A stretch of 64,000 nucleotides of DNA from Corylus avellana. Its lineage: Eukaryota > Streptophyta > Magnoliopsida > Fagales > Betulaceae. Shown here in pieces: positions 46,939 through 59,374 of the stretch (positions within the stretch are counted from its first letter, which is position 1; the number at the start of each line of letters is the position of its first letter). The stretch spans positions 13,155,369 through 13,219,368 of the forward strand of contig NC_081543.1 of the NCBI RefSeq assembly GCF_901000735.1, written 5' to 3'. The notes below the pieces were generated by a model. That model saw only the letters and a program-made list of their open reading frames with translations. It had not been told where the DNA came from and did not search any database. Both the position numbers and the translations under genes were made by a program.

Positions 46939-49701
46939 TTTTACATGGCGGTTCAATTGCAATGCAATAGTTACCCTTAATTTTCATTTTTAACTCAACT
47001 AAAAGTTTAAGTAATAGGAAACACTGAATTTTAATTATTTAATTGATATTTAAACACTATTCTTTACTTGTTGGCTCAAACACAACGTAAATTATTTAAT
47101 TAAAACTGGAGGTGAACTTTAAAGTTAGTATTTGAATTCACGAACCTTACTATAATATTATGGTAAATTATTATTTATTTTTTTAATACTACAGAGTCTC
47201 GCCTCCAATTTAGGAATTAAGGGATTTAACCTATATTTATAATTGTCCTCATCATTTTCATTACTCACTTCGATTCCCTCCATCCCGACATATCCAAGGA
47301 GCTCCTCAGTAACATATCAAAATGGTTTGTTTTATTAAATAGTGTCTGTCTATGTGTAATTTGAACTAGAAGGATACACAATAATGCAATTAGTTTTTCA
47401 AAATCATGTGTATCGCTTTGGATGGGTGGACGTTACTCAATTTGAAAGACAGATGACGGAATGACCTACTAACCCGTTTCAATAAACTTAGGCTATTAAA
47501 AAGAAAACATTTGTGGAGTTATTTGTTTTCGCACGTTGACTCATAAATTAATCTCGCAAATACCCTTTTATTAATATTTCTTTCAAGTCCGATATAAAAT
47601 TGTAAAAATGTATAAAGAACTTGACTTCCTTTTCCCACTCATCTTTTGCAAGAAAGATGGCCCATGGATGTGATGATATATCTCGTGAATCTACAGTAGC
47701 TAATTCAACCTCATGTCCTCTTTGTCAAACAAATATTTTTTTATTCTCATCCGATTGACTTTGAAAAGTCTATATTTGAATATTCTAAAGAGTTTGGAGT
47801 TGTGACGTTTTCATTCGGGCAAGTGCTCAATGCAATAATGCATTGATGATGACGAGTTTTGAAGTTTCTAATAAAATTATTAACAAACAAATTAGATATA
47901 AAATATTTAAAACTATTTTTACATTTATATTACATTACGTCAAAATAATTTTTCAACTAAAAAATAAAAAACGCCCTCTAAAAAGTTTTAGCGAACCCGC
48001 AATTTTCCACCATAATCATGGTGTCTTAGAGGATGCGACTAGTGCAAGCAAAAGTTATACACGTTTGAGGAAATTTCAAGTTTAATTAGTGAGTGGATGC
48101 ATACGTACGTCTAACGCCTTCACCAAACAACTCTAATTATATCGCTTAGAAAAGAAAAAAGAAAAAAAATCTCTAATTATATCAGATTTTCCAAACATGC
48201 ATGAAGGTTTAAGCATTTAGATTCAACACGTTGGCTGCTGAAGTTCACTCAGCCTGTCAGCCAGCTGCCTAACTTCTGCATCTGTGCTGCAACCCTTTTT
48301 CTCATTCATATATGAACAAGTGCCCTTTAAGACATACAAGCAGCCATTAGGAAGATATATATAATTTTTTTTTTAAAATTTGTTTATGATAAAATATGAA
48401 AAATAACATTTATTAAGTATTGCAACATGCATATATATATATTGTTGTTTTATAACTTGTGTTATATAACATGTAATTGAAGTCACGTCAACTAATAAAA
48501 AAAAAAAAATTAACACCGTTCAATTATATTTTAACAGTTGTAAAAAAAAAGTATAGGTCTAACGTTTTTCATTAATCTAAGATTAAGTCTATTTATTGGT
48601 TCGAAAATATACATTTTTTATTTTTGAATATTTGATGTTCTGTAAGACTTTGATGCAATTGAAGTGTTTTTTTTTTCAAAACAATGGCGAGTTGCTTGGA
48701 AAATTCAACCAACTATACATTTTGGAGTGGGGGACGGTTTGTGAAAATTTGGCATTGACTTTTTTATCATTATCTTGAAAAATGGGCAAAACTGTAATTA
48801 AAACTCAGCCATGTATTCTCCATCAAGAAACTAAAGTCTAAGTTGGATTTTGATGAATTACAGGCATTTGGATTTTTTGTTTTTGTTTTTTTCTTCATTC
48901 TAAAGGCAGCCTAACATGTACTTTTTCGACATTTTTTTAATTGGTCGAACACAATAGGGAAAAAAAAAGAGGGAACGAAGAGAAATGAGACAATAATAAT
49001 CGATGCTTTTATGAAAATACGAGGAAAGGAATTCCGATCTTTAGCAATTCGCTACTCAAATTGTTGATAATTTACTGTTCGAATGGTTGATAATTTTTAT
49101 AAGACTCACTGCGAAATAGACAAGTGAATATAATATGATTTGAATAATGATTTAGACCAGGCGATGAAGACAACTTTGATGTGGAAAAAAAAAAAGAAGC
49201 TTCATTTTTATGATGTTCAAACCAGAATTGAAATTATTTTACATTAATCTCCCAGCATTAATTAATTGCTAATGAGCTTTTTATTTACTTATTAATGATT
49301 TTATATAAAATCAACCAAGTTCAAGTGTTCAACCATGACTCAAAATGATTCTGCCTTGGAAGCTTCCAAGCAGTATATATCTAGTGAATGGTGGGCTAGG
49401 AGTTTCTAGAGAGTCAATAAGTCAATTTATGGCAATGTACATGTAATGTTTCTTGTCTGTTCCTAGTCTTTACTTCCCATCGGATATGTTAGGTTGATTG
49501 CTAATTAATTCAACTTGTTCTTTTGAGGTTTTGCTTTTTATTACGCCGACGATTCTAGTCTGCGCATCAGAATATGAGTATATATAATACGTTGATATTA
49601 ATTGGATTTATTTTCGCTTTTGACAATTATAAAAGTTATGTCAACCCATAAATATAAGATTATATATATTAATTATAATTTAACAAATTTAATTAAAATA
49701 A
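46939..49701. other. Intergenic AT-rich DNA, no gene seen
   Basis: Only short chance ORFs. A fragment near 47870-47990 resembles the AACAAA..AATAT..AAAACTATTTTTAC sequence also found near 4870-4920, so it may be a MITE relic. No RNA gene recognised. Confidence 0.4.
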
Positions 49702-50110
49702 GAGAAAAATATATTTTACCTCTTTAAACTATTCATTTATTTGCATTTTTAATCTCAATGTTTAAAAAATGATACTTTACTCTCTCCAAAACTTTCAAAC
49801 TGTTACAATTCGATTATTCTGACTTTTTTTTTTTTTTTTCCAAAAATATCCCAATCCCAAGTTAAAAAAAAAATTAAATTAAATTAAATTAAGGGGCCAC
49901 CTTAGGCCTAACTAGGGTGGCCGGCCACCCCTTAATTTTTAATTTTTTTTTAAAAACTTGGGATGTGGGGCATTTTGGGAAAAAAAAAAGTCAGGATGAT
50001 CAAATTGCAATAATTTAAAAGTTTAAAAAGGATAAAATGTCATTTTTTAAACATTAAGTTAAAAGTGCAAATAGGTGAATAATTCATAAAAGTAAAATGT
50101 ATTTTTCCCT
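49702..50110. mobile_element. Foldback element, relative of 20475-20897
   Basis: The arms mirror each other (GAAAAATA.ATTTTAC, then TTTGCA.TTTTAA, AATGTTTAAAAAATGA). The centre is GGGTGGCCGGCCACCC (49915-49930) between AT-rich blocks, the same order as at 20475-20897. No target duplication was resolved. Confidence 0.6.
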
Positions 50111-50830
50111 TCAAGTAAGTCAAACTTTCTAATCATAATCCGCTAACTTCGTATTTATTTTAAAAAACTCCCTCTCCTTGATATTAATGCCGGTGAAGCT
50201 TTGCTGTTGAGGCTGCTGCTTCTCTTTCTTCATCTTCTTCAAGCTGGAAGAGGACTCCTTCCTTGAACCCTTGCCCTTGGCAGCTATTATAGCCATCAAC
50301 CACTCCAAGTTATGTACATTCTGGTCTTACCATGATGTTCTATTTAACTTGTCTTTCGTGGTTTCTAATTTCGAGGCAAACTAGATTGTCGAATGGGCCA
50401 CTTCTCATTATTATCACATAAGCATTTTTACCTCTATTTCTTTTATTTTCTCGGTAAAAATCAACAGTCGGAAATACCCACCTTGAGCGCTTTCTCCTTT
50501 TTTTTTTTAACATGATAGTTTCAATCAATTTCAAATTACAAATTAGTTTAGTCTGTCAAGTAAATATTATGAAATATTTGTGAAATTTACGTAAATATTA
50601 TTTTGTATTAATTAATGGTTTGACTAAATTAAAATATTTGAATTATCATTGGCTCAGAAATCAATCAGAAAATTTGCATCCACCAACAAACACGTTCGAT
50701 CGCCATTGCCAATCACCGATTGAGTGGCAAATCGGTGTAAATTCCGTCAATGTTTGACTGAAGGCTCTGGCAGACACACCCAGAACGAGACGAAACCAGT
50801 TTTAGACGAATCAAATGAAGACGTTAAGGC
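50111..50830. other. Intergenic DNA, no gene seen
   Basis: Nothing beyond short ORFs. A CT-rich stretch near 50210-50270 is not coding. Confidence 0.35.
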
Positions 50831-50834
50831 GGTC

Positions 50835-51734
50835 GTGATCGGGCCCCACAGGTAGGTCCCTCATACCACTCTTGCCTAAAAAGGTTATTCATTTCATTCA
50901 TTTGCACATTGACCATTGAACGCGTTAGACTCTGCAAAGCTCGACCCTTTAGGGTTTCATCATCCTTCTAGAGAGGGAAATTACACAAGAAGAAGAAGAA
51001 GAAGATGAGTCAGATGACGTTGAGGGTGGACTTTTCTGGGAGCTTAGTCCCACCAGTCAAGGCGTGATTTTTTACCAATTCCCTCTCTCTTTTCCTTGTC
51101 TTGCTTTCTTTGTGCTTAATTGATTTTCTTGTTGGAGCGTTCAAACCCGGAAGAGAAATTATTGTTTTTTGTTGGGGGAGTTTGAATTGAGCTTTGAGAG
51201 TATACCAAGGTTCACTTTTTGTCAGAATTCTGCTTCCTTTGTGGGGTTCTTTTGCTTTCTGGGTTCTGCGGAGTGGAATCTGGTGGGAGATTTCAGAGTT
51301 ATCATTTGGTATAATTCAAGCATCTGAGGCTTGGGATTTGAAGGAGTTTTGGGTTTCTCTGAGCAAAGAAAAGGGTATGTTTTTCTGCTTCTGAATCTCA
51401 GCTCTATTGGGTTTTGATATTTGTTACTTCTGGTGGGGTTGATTTGTTCTATGCTTGCGTAGCTGTGAATTATTCAGGGTTGTTTTGAGCTTGAATGTTG
51501 AGGTTCTGGGTTTTGTTTGAAGCTTTGAATGGTTTTGTTCAGTGTGTGGGTATATAGAGGAACTAAGTATTTGGTTTGCGGAAACAGTTGGTATTTGAGC
51601 TTGGATTACACGAAAGATTGCTAGTGTTTGCGCTTTTTGGTACTGCTTGGAGCTTATGAATGGTTTGAATTAGGGCGACCTTTCAAAAAGCGATATTTCT
51701 TTGTTCAAGTGATATTGTGTTTGTATTTTACCAA
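50835..51734 (+). promoter_or_regulatory. Promoter and long 5' leader of the VQ gene
   Basis: A GGGCCCCAC site (near 50840; TCP/site-II-like) and TTAGGGTTT (50949-50957, a telo-box in reverse) are typical of broadly expressed plant promoters. The transcribed leader probably begins near 50960-50990. A possible 5'-UTR intron could use the donor AAG/GTATGT near 51373 and an acceptor such as TTCTTTGTTCAAG near 51698-51710. These splice sites are read by eye only. Confidence 0.35.
51005..51067 (+). CDS. Upstream ORF in the VQ gene leader
   Basis: ATG to TGA, 20 codons (MSQMTLRVDFSGSLVPPVKA), preceded by a GAA-repeat leader. It is the first ATG in the putative transcript and lies about 670 bp before the main start. 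Whether it is translated or conserved is not known. It might reduce translation of the main frame. Confidence 0.3.
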   Translation: MSQMTLRVDFSGSLVPPVKA

Positions 51735-52676
51735 ATGGATAACTCGAAGAACCGGCATAATGAGCATTTGGGTGTGAATAAAATGGGGAAGAATATAAGG
51801 AAGAGTCCCTTGCACCAGCCAAATTTTGCAAATAATCCTGCTAGGCAGCAACCTCAGCCTCAGGTTTACAACATAAGCAAGAACGACTTTCGAAATATCG
51901 TTCAGCAGCTCACTGGTTCACCTTCTCATGAACCTGCACCTAGACCTCCCAGCAACCCGCCTAAACCCCCGAGTATGAGGCTACAGAAAATTCGGCCTCC
52001 CCCTTTAACGCCCATCAACCGAGCTCACATACCCTCTCCAGTTCCGCTCCCTGCAGCCCCTCCCCCAATGGTGTACAATCATAACTATGTTAGATCTGGT
52101 CAGTTTGGACAGCCATCGCCCACGCCTTTGCAGCCATTGACACCTGGGGACTCATTCTGGGGAAATACAGCCGAGTCTCCTATCTCGGCTTACATGCGTT
52201 ACCTTCAAACTTCGATGATGGATCCAGGTTCAAGGGGCAACCAAGCTCAAGGGCAGGCTCAACCACAACTGCAATTTCCAGGTCAAATGCAGGTTCCACC
52301 GCAGTCAACTGCTTTACTTCCTAATCCTCGCATGCCTGCTCTCCCTTCCCCAAGAATGAATGGTCCAATCCCACCTATGCCTAATCTCCCTTCCCCACAA
52401 GGGAACGGTCCTGCCCTTTTACCCTCTCCAACTTCTCAGTTCCTCTTGCCATCCCCAACTGGTTACTTCAATTTGTCATCACCTCGATCGCCTTATCCAT
52501 TGTTCTCGCCTGGGATTCAGTTTCCTCCACCTTTGACACCCAATTTTGCATTTTCACCCATGGCTCAATCAGGGATTTTAGGTCCAGGGCCTCAACCTCC
52601 ACTTTCTCCTGGCCTATTTCCATTATCTCCTTCAGGGTTCTTCCCCATGCCAAGTCCAAGATGGAGGGACCAATAA
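51735..52676 (+). CDS. IKU1: VQ-motif protein, HAIKU1-like
   Basis: 313 residues, one coding exon, as in most VQ genes. The start is the first ATG, giving MDNSKNR. A conserved block (about 12-50, LGVNKMGKNIRKSPLHQP then QPQVYNISKND) leads to the VQ motif FRNIVQQLTG (52-61: F52, V56-Q57, L59-T60-G61), which binds the WRKY domain of group I and IIc WRKY factors. The rest is proline- and glutamine-rich and disordered, with a conserved ESPISAYMRYLQ segment and many LPSP/LSP motifs that are potential MAP-kinase sites, ending in PMPSPRWRDQ. The N-terminal block and VQ context match Arabidopsis HAIKU1 (VQ14), which acts with MINI3 (WRKY10) in endosperm growth and seed size. The nuclear role is inferred from the family. 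It is shorter than Arabidopsis IKU1; a close paralogue is possible. Confidence 0.88.
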   Translation: MDNSKNRHNEHLGVNKMGKNIRKSPLHQPNFANNPARQQPQPQVYNISKNDFRNIVQQLTGSPSHEPAPRPPSNPPKPPSMRLQKIRPPPLTPINRAHIPSPVPLPAAPPPMVYNHNYVRSGQFGQPSPTPLQPLTPGDSFWGNTAESPISAYMRYLQTSMMDPGSRGNQAQGQAQPQLQFPGQMQVPPQSTALLPNPRMPALPSPRMNGPIPPMPNLPSPQGNGPALLPSPTSQFLLPSPTGYFNLSSPRSPYPLFSPGIQFPPPLTPNFAFSPMAQSGILGPGPQPPLSPGLFPLSPSGFFPMPSPRWRDQ

Positions 52677-53170
52677 TCCTTTTCATAGCATCTTTACCCA
52701 TGAGCATGTATGTTGCTTGATCAGAAGTGCTTTTATCTTTCCGTGGACTCATCTACTTCTCGTAAGACCTTCTCTTGTGAAAATGCAATGGACGCTGCTG
52801 ATGTAAGAGGCCTTTTGGTCACTCTAGTGTTTGTTTCTCACATCTCTTTTCTTGTTTCTCATTCGTTGATACCCATCTTGCAGCTTGTTTTGTTATATAG
52901 AATCTGTACCAGCTGCAATCTTTTGTTTTCTGGACAAGTTTTATATTAGGCAATGTAGTGAAGACCAGACAATTCAATTGGACAATTGGACAGAGCTGTA
53001 ACATGAAAAGAGGTAGAATTTTAATGTAGGCTATCTAGTTTAAGAATTATCGTGTTTTTGTAATATCTTGACTGTAATCTTTTTTAGTTTGAAGTGAAAT
53101 TCATCTTCAGTTAATAGGCCTGTGGCTGTAATTCTCAAACTGCTGGTTTATTAATAAAGGTTTATAATGT
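52677..53170 (+). other. 3' UTR of the VQ gene with AATAAA signal
   Basis: T-rich downstream sequence with AATAAA at 53153-53158 and TTGTAATAT/TGTAAT motifs upstream (53060-53080), a plausible plant polyadenylation region. The exact end is not determined. Confidence 0.4.
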
Positions 53171-54130
53171 TTGAGCAGTTCAAATTTCGATAAAGGCATT
53201 TCGGTCTACAAGAATCTGTATACTCATGTAAATGTACTAGATAATGAAAGATTTATATTACTTATGAATTTGATTTTCCTTTAGAAAGAAAGAGATTAGC
53301 TGGGGTTAGTATCCTAATGTATCTGCTTTATATATATCTCACTTTTTATTTATGATTTTCTGAACTTCATTTGATCTAGAACTATATTGTAAGTTATCTC
53401 TTTGATGTATCTGATTTATTGTTTCATCTAACATTTGACTTCTTCTTCGTCTGCCTGTGGTTCAATTCTAATAATTTACTTAAATGGCCATGCTTGTCTA
53501 TAGTGGTGCCACAGACCTTGGTTCGGTTTTAAGTTGCATTATGGATGTCAGTGAGATCTGGTGGTGATCTCATATATTCATTGAGACCCTGTTATTGTCT
53601 CCCAAGTCCTTTTTACTTGGTTTCTTTACCCTCCTCTTCTTCTTACTCCTATTTTTATAAGTTTTTTTTTTTTTTTTTTTTTGCCTCTTCTTCCTCAACT
53701 TCTATATGTGTTTCGAAATAGATATACTCTGGCATTGCAAGAATTCTATTAATTTTTATTCGACTTTTTAACTCTTTTGTGCGCCCCCAGTTCAGCTGCT
53801 TTTTACCTATGGTCAAACATTGTATACCCTTATATATATATAGCATTCAACAATCATGTTTAAGTTTGGACATGTGGGCCCTCATTATGTCCTTATTTAT
53901 ATAAGACTGATGTTGCCAGGATTCTGTAAGTTGCATCTAAATTTTCAGTGAACTATTGGAAATCCCTGTAGGAATGTCTGGCCAAAATCTGATGGTACCT
54001 ACTGGTTTTAATGTACGCAGTCAAGTATACATTTTTACTGTTAGTTGTTGGTCAAGTATACATTTTTACTGTTAGTTGTAGATTAGAGACATGAAGTTGG
54101 GTAAGGGGCTGAAGAATGTTTTGCTGATAA
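53171..54130. other. Intergenic DNA
   Basis: No gene. A perfect 31-bp tandem duplication starting GTCAAGTATACATTT occupies 54020-54050 and 54051-54081. A T-run lies near 53661-53682. Confidence 0.5.
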
Positions 54131-55770
54131 CCCCTTTTTTTTTTTGGAGAAGTAATTGACAAACATCATTAAAAGCGTAAGACGTCCTTATGTACACATA
54201 AAGTATACAAGAAAAAGTTTGTAGCTAGAAGGAGCAAAAAGAATAAGGAAATCAATAAAGAAAGCACATAGGCATTATCTACCACACAGCAGCACTCAGC
54301 ATACTGCCAATAGTCCAGAAACAAGTATATAGGTTGACTACCCGTCTAGGCATAACTCATGATAGTCCAAAACAACTGAAAAAGGCAACCCAAATGGTAT
54401 AAGCCACGTCACAATGAGGAATTTGTTGTCTACAGACTCCCCATTCCTCTTGCACATGCAACATCTATCCAACACAATAATGAGTTACTTCTTGATGTTA
54501 TCCATGGTAAGGATCTTACTTAGAACCGTTGACCAAGCGAAAAAGATTACTCTCAAGGGAATCTTAGTCCGCAAGGCACTCTTTCGAGGGAAGTCATAAC
54601 CTTCACTACAAACTAAGGCACAATAGAAGGATCTAACCTTAAATAACCCTCTTTTGGAGGGGATCTTAATAACATTGTCCGAAATTTGCTTGGCCTTATA
54701 GGAGGCCCACAACGGTAGGCCAAGATACTTCATATGCAAAGAGTTTCACAACCTAGAATACCAGCCAACCTTTCTGCATGATCAACATTTCCCATAGGAT
54801 TCGGTTCTGACTTAGCCAAGTTAAACTTCAAGCCTGAAACAGCTTCAAAGCATAGGAATAAGCAATGAAGATGACAAAGGTGGTCTGATTTAGCCCTACA
54901 GAAGATCAAAGTATCATAAGCAAACAACTAGTGAGAGAAATCAATCCCACCAACATTACCCACTGAGAAACTAGACAACCCCCCACCCATGACAACAAAA
55001 ATTATTCTACCCAACTGCTTCACAAACAACCAAGGGGACAGAGGGTCCCCTTATCTCAAGCCACGAGAACTGTTGAAAAAATCTATTGGAGTGTTGTTCA
55101 CTAAAATCAAGAATCGCACTAAAGAAATGCAATGAGCTATCTAGGAGCGCCATTTCCTCTCAAAGCCACACCATCTCAGCATATACAACAACAAATATCA
55201 ATTAACATGATCATAAGTTTTTTTTAAATCCATTTGCAGATAACACCCGTCTCTCTAGATCTTAATCTACTATCAAGGTATTCATTGGCGATAAGAATTG
55301 GATCTAGTATTTGCCTATCTCGTATGAATGGCTTCTGACTTAGAGATAATCTTCTCCAACATCATCTTAAGCCTTTTCTTGGAGCACCATTCCCCAAAGC
55401 CACACTTCCTCAACATGTTCGACAAAAAATCCCAATCAACATGATTGGAAGCTTTTTTTGAATCCATTTTGTAGATAGCACCGGCTCTTAAGATCTTAAT
55501 TTATTATCAAGGCATTCATTGGTGATAAGAACATGATCTAGGATTTGCCCTCCTCATATGAATGCATTATGCGACTTAGAGGTAATCTTCTCCAACACCA
55601 TCTTAAGTCTGTTTGCTAAAATTTTAGCAATAATTGTATAATTTTGTAAATGCTCCCCACAAGACTAATCGGGTGAAAGTCTTTGAAGTCAACAACCACT
55701 AAAATCTTAGGCTCCTCTCAAACTTGTCTCTACCATGGAAGTCACAAAAAACCTTCATGATGTCCTCTAC
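54131..55770 (-). pseudogene. Broken L1-type LINE (reverse transcriptase and zf-RVT parts)
   Basis: On the minus strand, with its poly(A) tail as the T-run at 54135-54145. In order from the 5' side: RT pieces DFKDFHPISLVGSIYKII (about 55690-55630), a QNAFI-type segment, then NNTPIDFFNSSRGLR.GDPLSP (about 55110-55030), FAYDTLIFC (54925-54895, a changed FADD box) and [22 protein letters not shown] (about 54730-54680) then jumps directly into zf-RVT-like sequence (SALRTKIPLRVIFFAWS, about 54580-54520), so the part between is deleted. Many stops and frameshifts make it inactive. A 237-bp piece of the RT region is tandemly duplicated (55144-55617). No 5' part, endonuclease or target duplication was recognised. 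Confidence 0.85.
55144..55617. repeat. 237-bp tandem duplication inside the LINE
   Basis: Two diverged units (about 55144-55380 and 55381-55617) share AAAGCCACAC, AATC(C)ATTT..GTAGATA or GCAGATA, ATCTTAAT.TA.TATCAAGG and AATCTTCTCCAACA.CATCTTAAG. Both encode the same RT segment on the minus strand. Confidence 0.7.
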
Positions 55771-58700
55771 CATGGAAGCCATGACCTTGAATCATCACAT
55801 CCAACTATAGGCATTGCTTGTTGAGTAAGACTTGAAACCACTTGAATTCCTTAGTAGGAGCATTGCTTTGAAAGGCAAATGTGTAAACTGAGATGCTGTA
55901 CTCCCTTCTAGGTGATTATAAGTTGTTGACAAAAAGTCCATTTTGATATTTTATTTATAAATATTAAACATTTATTGACAACATACATTTCCTGTGCATG
56001 ATAGCAAAGTTGAAGAAAGAAAATCCACATCTTATCTTATCCATAATTGCATATCAACATTGTATTTAATAAAACAAGCTAAACATAACACAGAAGGAAC
56101 TTGGTTGCATATAAAATTTTGTGACCAAATTGTAGAAATTTGATCTTGAAATTATCATATACAAAGGGTGTAAGAAAAAAAAGGGTGAATATAAAGATAA
56201 ATGGCTTAAATAATGGTCACATTAGATGTATGCATTAATAATCCATGAGTAAAAGGGTAAAAAAGTGCATAATCAGCTATGCTTAAGCTTAATTAGGCGA
56301 ATGCTTAGGAAGACTTCAAATTGCCTCTTTCTATATGCCTACTAGTTTGGAGCTGCTTCTGCAAGGAAACAAACATATCCAAGCTTGGAGAGAGGTTGGT
56401 GACTTGGTGTCCTTAACTGCCTCAATGTCGTTTAAGACCAGTTTGCCCTGGGGAGAGCCCAGAGGCAGGCTTTAAAAGAGCTTCTAAATCTAAAGTAGTA
56501 GGTCAGAAGCATCCAGTGTAGCCTATAGATTATTTGAGTGAGTTAAGGTTTAAACATTTTACTGGCAGGTTAAATGTTTAGGTCAATCGGATGGAGTTAT
56601 GATCTGTATTCTGCGGCGCCGGCCGGCCAGTTTGAGAATGGCACCTACTGAGTATTGACTTGATATCATGCTGTTCGATGTCGATAATCCAATAAAATGT
56701 CCCCAGAACTCAAGCCTCCATCTGACTTGAGTACTGCCTACTGACGGTTTCAGTCTCTCTTTCACTGCCCCTGTTTAGAACACTGGCCGATAGTTAGAGT
56801 AATGCCTTCCAATGTGGTAAAATGTTGAAAATCCTAAGTTATCTGATTGGAAATTCTGTATATGTCTATTTAACACTATTTGCGTAAGTTGTGTTGTGTC
56901 TCAAAGTTTTGATAGAAGGTATATTGTGAGGCTTAACATGATTTGTATGGTTCAGAAACCCCTGCTTGGTTTTCAAAGCCTAGGATGTTTCAGAACCATT
57001 TTGCTAGTGTCATGGCTTGTTAGAATCTTTTGAGGAAATTTTCTTTTACTTTTCTTTGAGTTGGGTGTCTTTCTTTTAAGGTGAGTTCAAAGGCTTCAAA
57101 GTTAAAAGGAAATTGATGACACTAGAATTTCTGTTCTTTTCCTGGAAAGAAGAAAGAGCCAAAGAGGAGTGAGTTTTCTTGACTTTTGAGATGGAGATTC
57201 ATGAATTATTGGTGCTCAACTACTGAACTTCAATTTATACCAAAACCTTTAATCCAACTTTGAAATCAGCTCTCCTTTGCCAAGAAACTTCTCTACAAAG
57301 TCACTTTCATTTGTACCAAAAACCTGAAAGGTCACCTTTACCTGTGGTCCTCGATTGTATATGTTAGTTGACTAAAAAATCTTTCATTTTTAGTAGCTAA
57401 CACAGTAAGTGCTATGTGGACTGTTCATGGTGGTCTATATTTTAGTGACTGACGTAATTTTTTTTTTGGGTAACAGTATTAAGTAAACTGTCAAAAATAT
57501 GTAGTACTCTTAGCAGTACCCTTCGCAGTTAACAAGTTATGTAAGACCGGCACCTCATATAAGTACATGCACTGGTTAGATTGAATTCAACCGGTGTTGA
57601 TGTGTTGGAGAGATTTATATTCAATCTATTGGCTGATGGTTTTTGTTTGTGGTCCTGGGCCTTGAGGCTTTACATGATGAAAAATTGCATGTATGGTAAT
57701 GGTATTTAATTGTCTGACCTAATATGGTTGATCATTGAATGATTTACGGGAGTCAGAAAATGGGTTTTTTTGGGTATCTTTGAGGCCATAAACTCCCAAA
57801 TCTCAATCATGTGAAATGGGATTCGATAACAGCTTGAAATTTTCCAAGAGCTGCTAAGATTTTCACACACACACACACGCACTCTCTCTCTCTCTTGTGG
57901 TAGTTGCCTTAAAGTCCTGCTATGCGGCTGCCTAGCACATATATTAATAAAAAATAAAAAACTTGTCTTTATTTTTTTTGTTAATTAAATTTCTATAAGT
58001 TAATATTTAATTTTTAATGCTTCAAAACTTACTTTTGGATTCAAAACTAAAATTTAGGTGTGGAAGGTTAACCTTTTAGGGATTGTATCACCCAAAAAGA
58101 ATTCGATCATCCGAAATTTGGTGCTAATGTCTCAAATTTGATGCAAATACCTCAAATTTAGTACGAATACTTTAAATTTGGATTTTTCATTAATATCTCT
58201 CTTCTTCAATTTTTTTTTTTTTTTAAATGGCCACGTCAAACTTTGGCAGACGCTGGGATGACCCCAGACTGCCGAAAATCTCAACTAGTTGCCTTAAGCA
58301 AAGAACTGTAAAGATTTTGGCTATTCAGAATAAACTAGATGGGTTGAGGCAATATCTCTAGTCGAACGACAGCAGGAGACAACAGTTGCCGCTGCCCGCC
58401 GATGGGGCCAATGGGCTAGGTCGATAGTAGGTTGATGGATTGGGCCAACAGGGCTAGTAGTTTGGGCCGATGGTGGGTCAACAAATAATCGAATGCTTAT
58501 TTGACTTAAACTTCACAATAGAATGTTGAAAATACTACGTTTAAATTATACGCCGGCAATCTTTTTTTTGAAACCTCTAGACCTCGGAGCAATGTCACTA
58601 TCGTTTTGATCGTTAGGTTACCAATCATAGTTGCGTATCGGATTTCCTTAGACAATGCCAAATATGGGATTTACTTATGGATTTACAGTTAATTGTTTAT

Positions 58701-59190
58701 TATGCTTGTGCAAGTCAATCTAACATCACATGGTATTACAGTTGAAATACTATATATTTACCATCCAAGCATAAATGAATCCTGTTTGGGCACTACATTA
58801 AATCTTACTATGAATTTAAAAATACTAATTAATTAATATCTATTGTCCACCGAATACAATGATAATTAATAGTATCTCCCCTTAATAGTCAAACTAACAA
58901 TTAAATAACTCTGCCCTACATGGATTTTTATGATAAAATTAAAATGAGAGCAATAATAATATAATATGAAAGAGAGAAAGAGAAGATAGCTAAGAGTGAT
59001 AGAAAATTTAGGATGTTTATAAATATTATTATGCTGATTAACTTAAATAATTAGGTTAGGGATCCATAACATAAAACTAAAATTCATCTTATATCTTTAC
59101 AAGTTTTAAGAATTTAGGGAAAATAACAGAAAATTGGTCCCTAGTTTTTCAAAAAAAGAAAAAAAAAAAAAATTACTTATTGGGTTTTCG
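55771..59190. other. Intergenic DNA, no gene recognised
   Basis: Over 3 kb without a convincing ORF. A CA/CT microsatellite is at 57866-57895. A GGCGCCGGCCGGCC palindromic stretch lies near 56616-56629. The sequence at 58030-58200 repeats an AAATTTGGTGC/ATACCTCAAATTT phrase. I see no exon structure that I would defend, although 56280-57350 is less AT-rich and could contain non-coding transcripts. Confidence 0.35.
57866..57895. repeat. CA/CT compound microsatellite
   Basis: About seven CA units, a CG interruption, then about seven CT units. Confidence 0.85.
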
Positions 59191-59196
59191 TCACTT

Positions 59197-59374
59197 TAAA
59201 ATCACTATATATATAATTTTAATTTTATATAGAGTGATCTAATGGGGTGTCTACTTTATTACAGACTGTAGGTGACTAATATAGTAGAAGCTACAGTCTG
59301 TAATAAAGTAGACACCCCATTAATTAGAAAAAAAAAAAGTAGGCACCCCATTAGATCACTCTATATAAAATTAC

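Noticed and set aside
52468..52752. 94-codon minus-strand ORF overlapping the VQ gene
   Set aside because: Antisense shadow of the proline-rich coding region.
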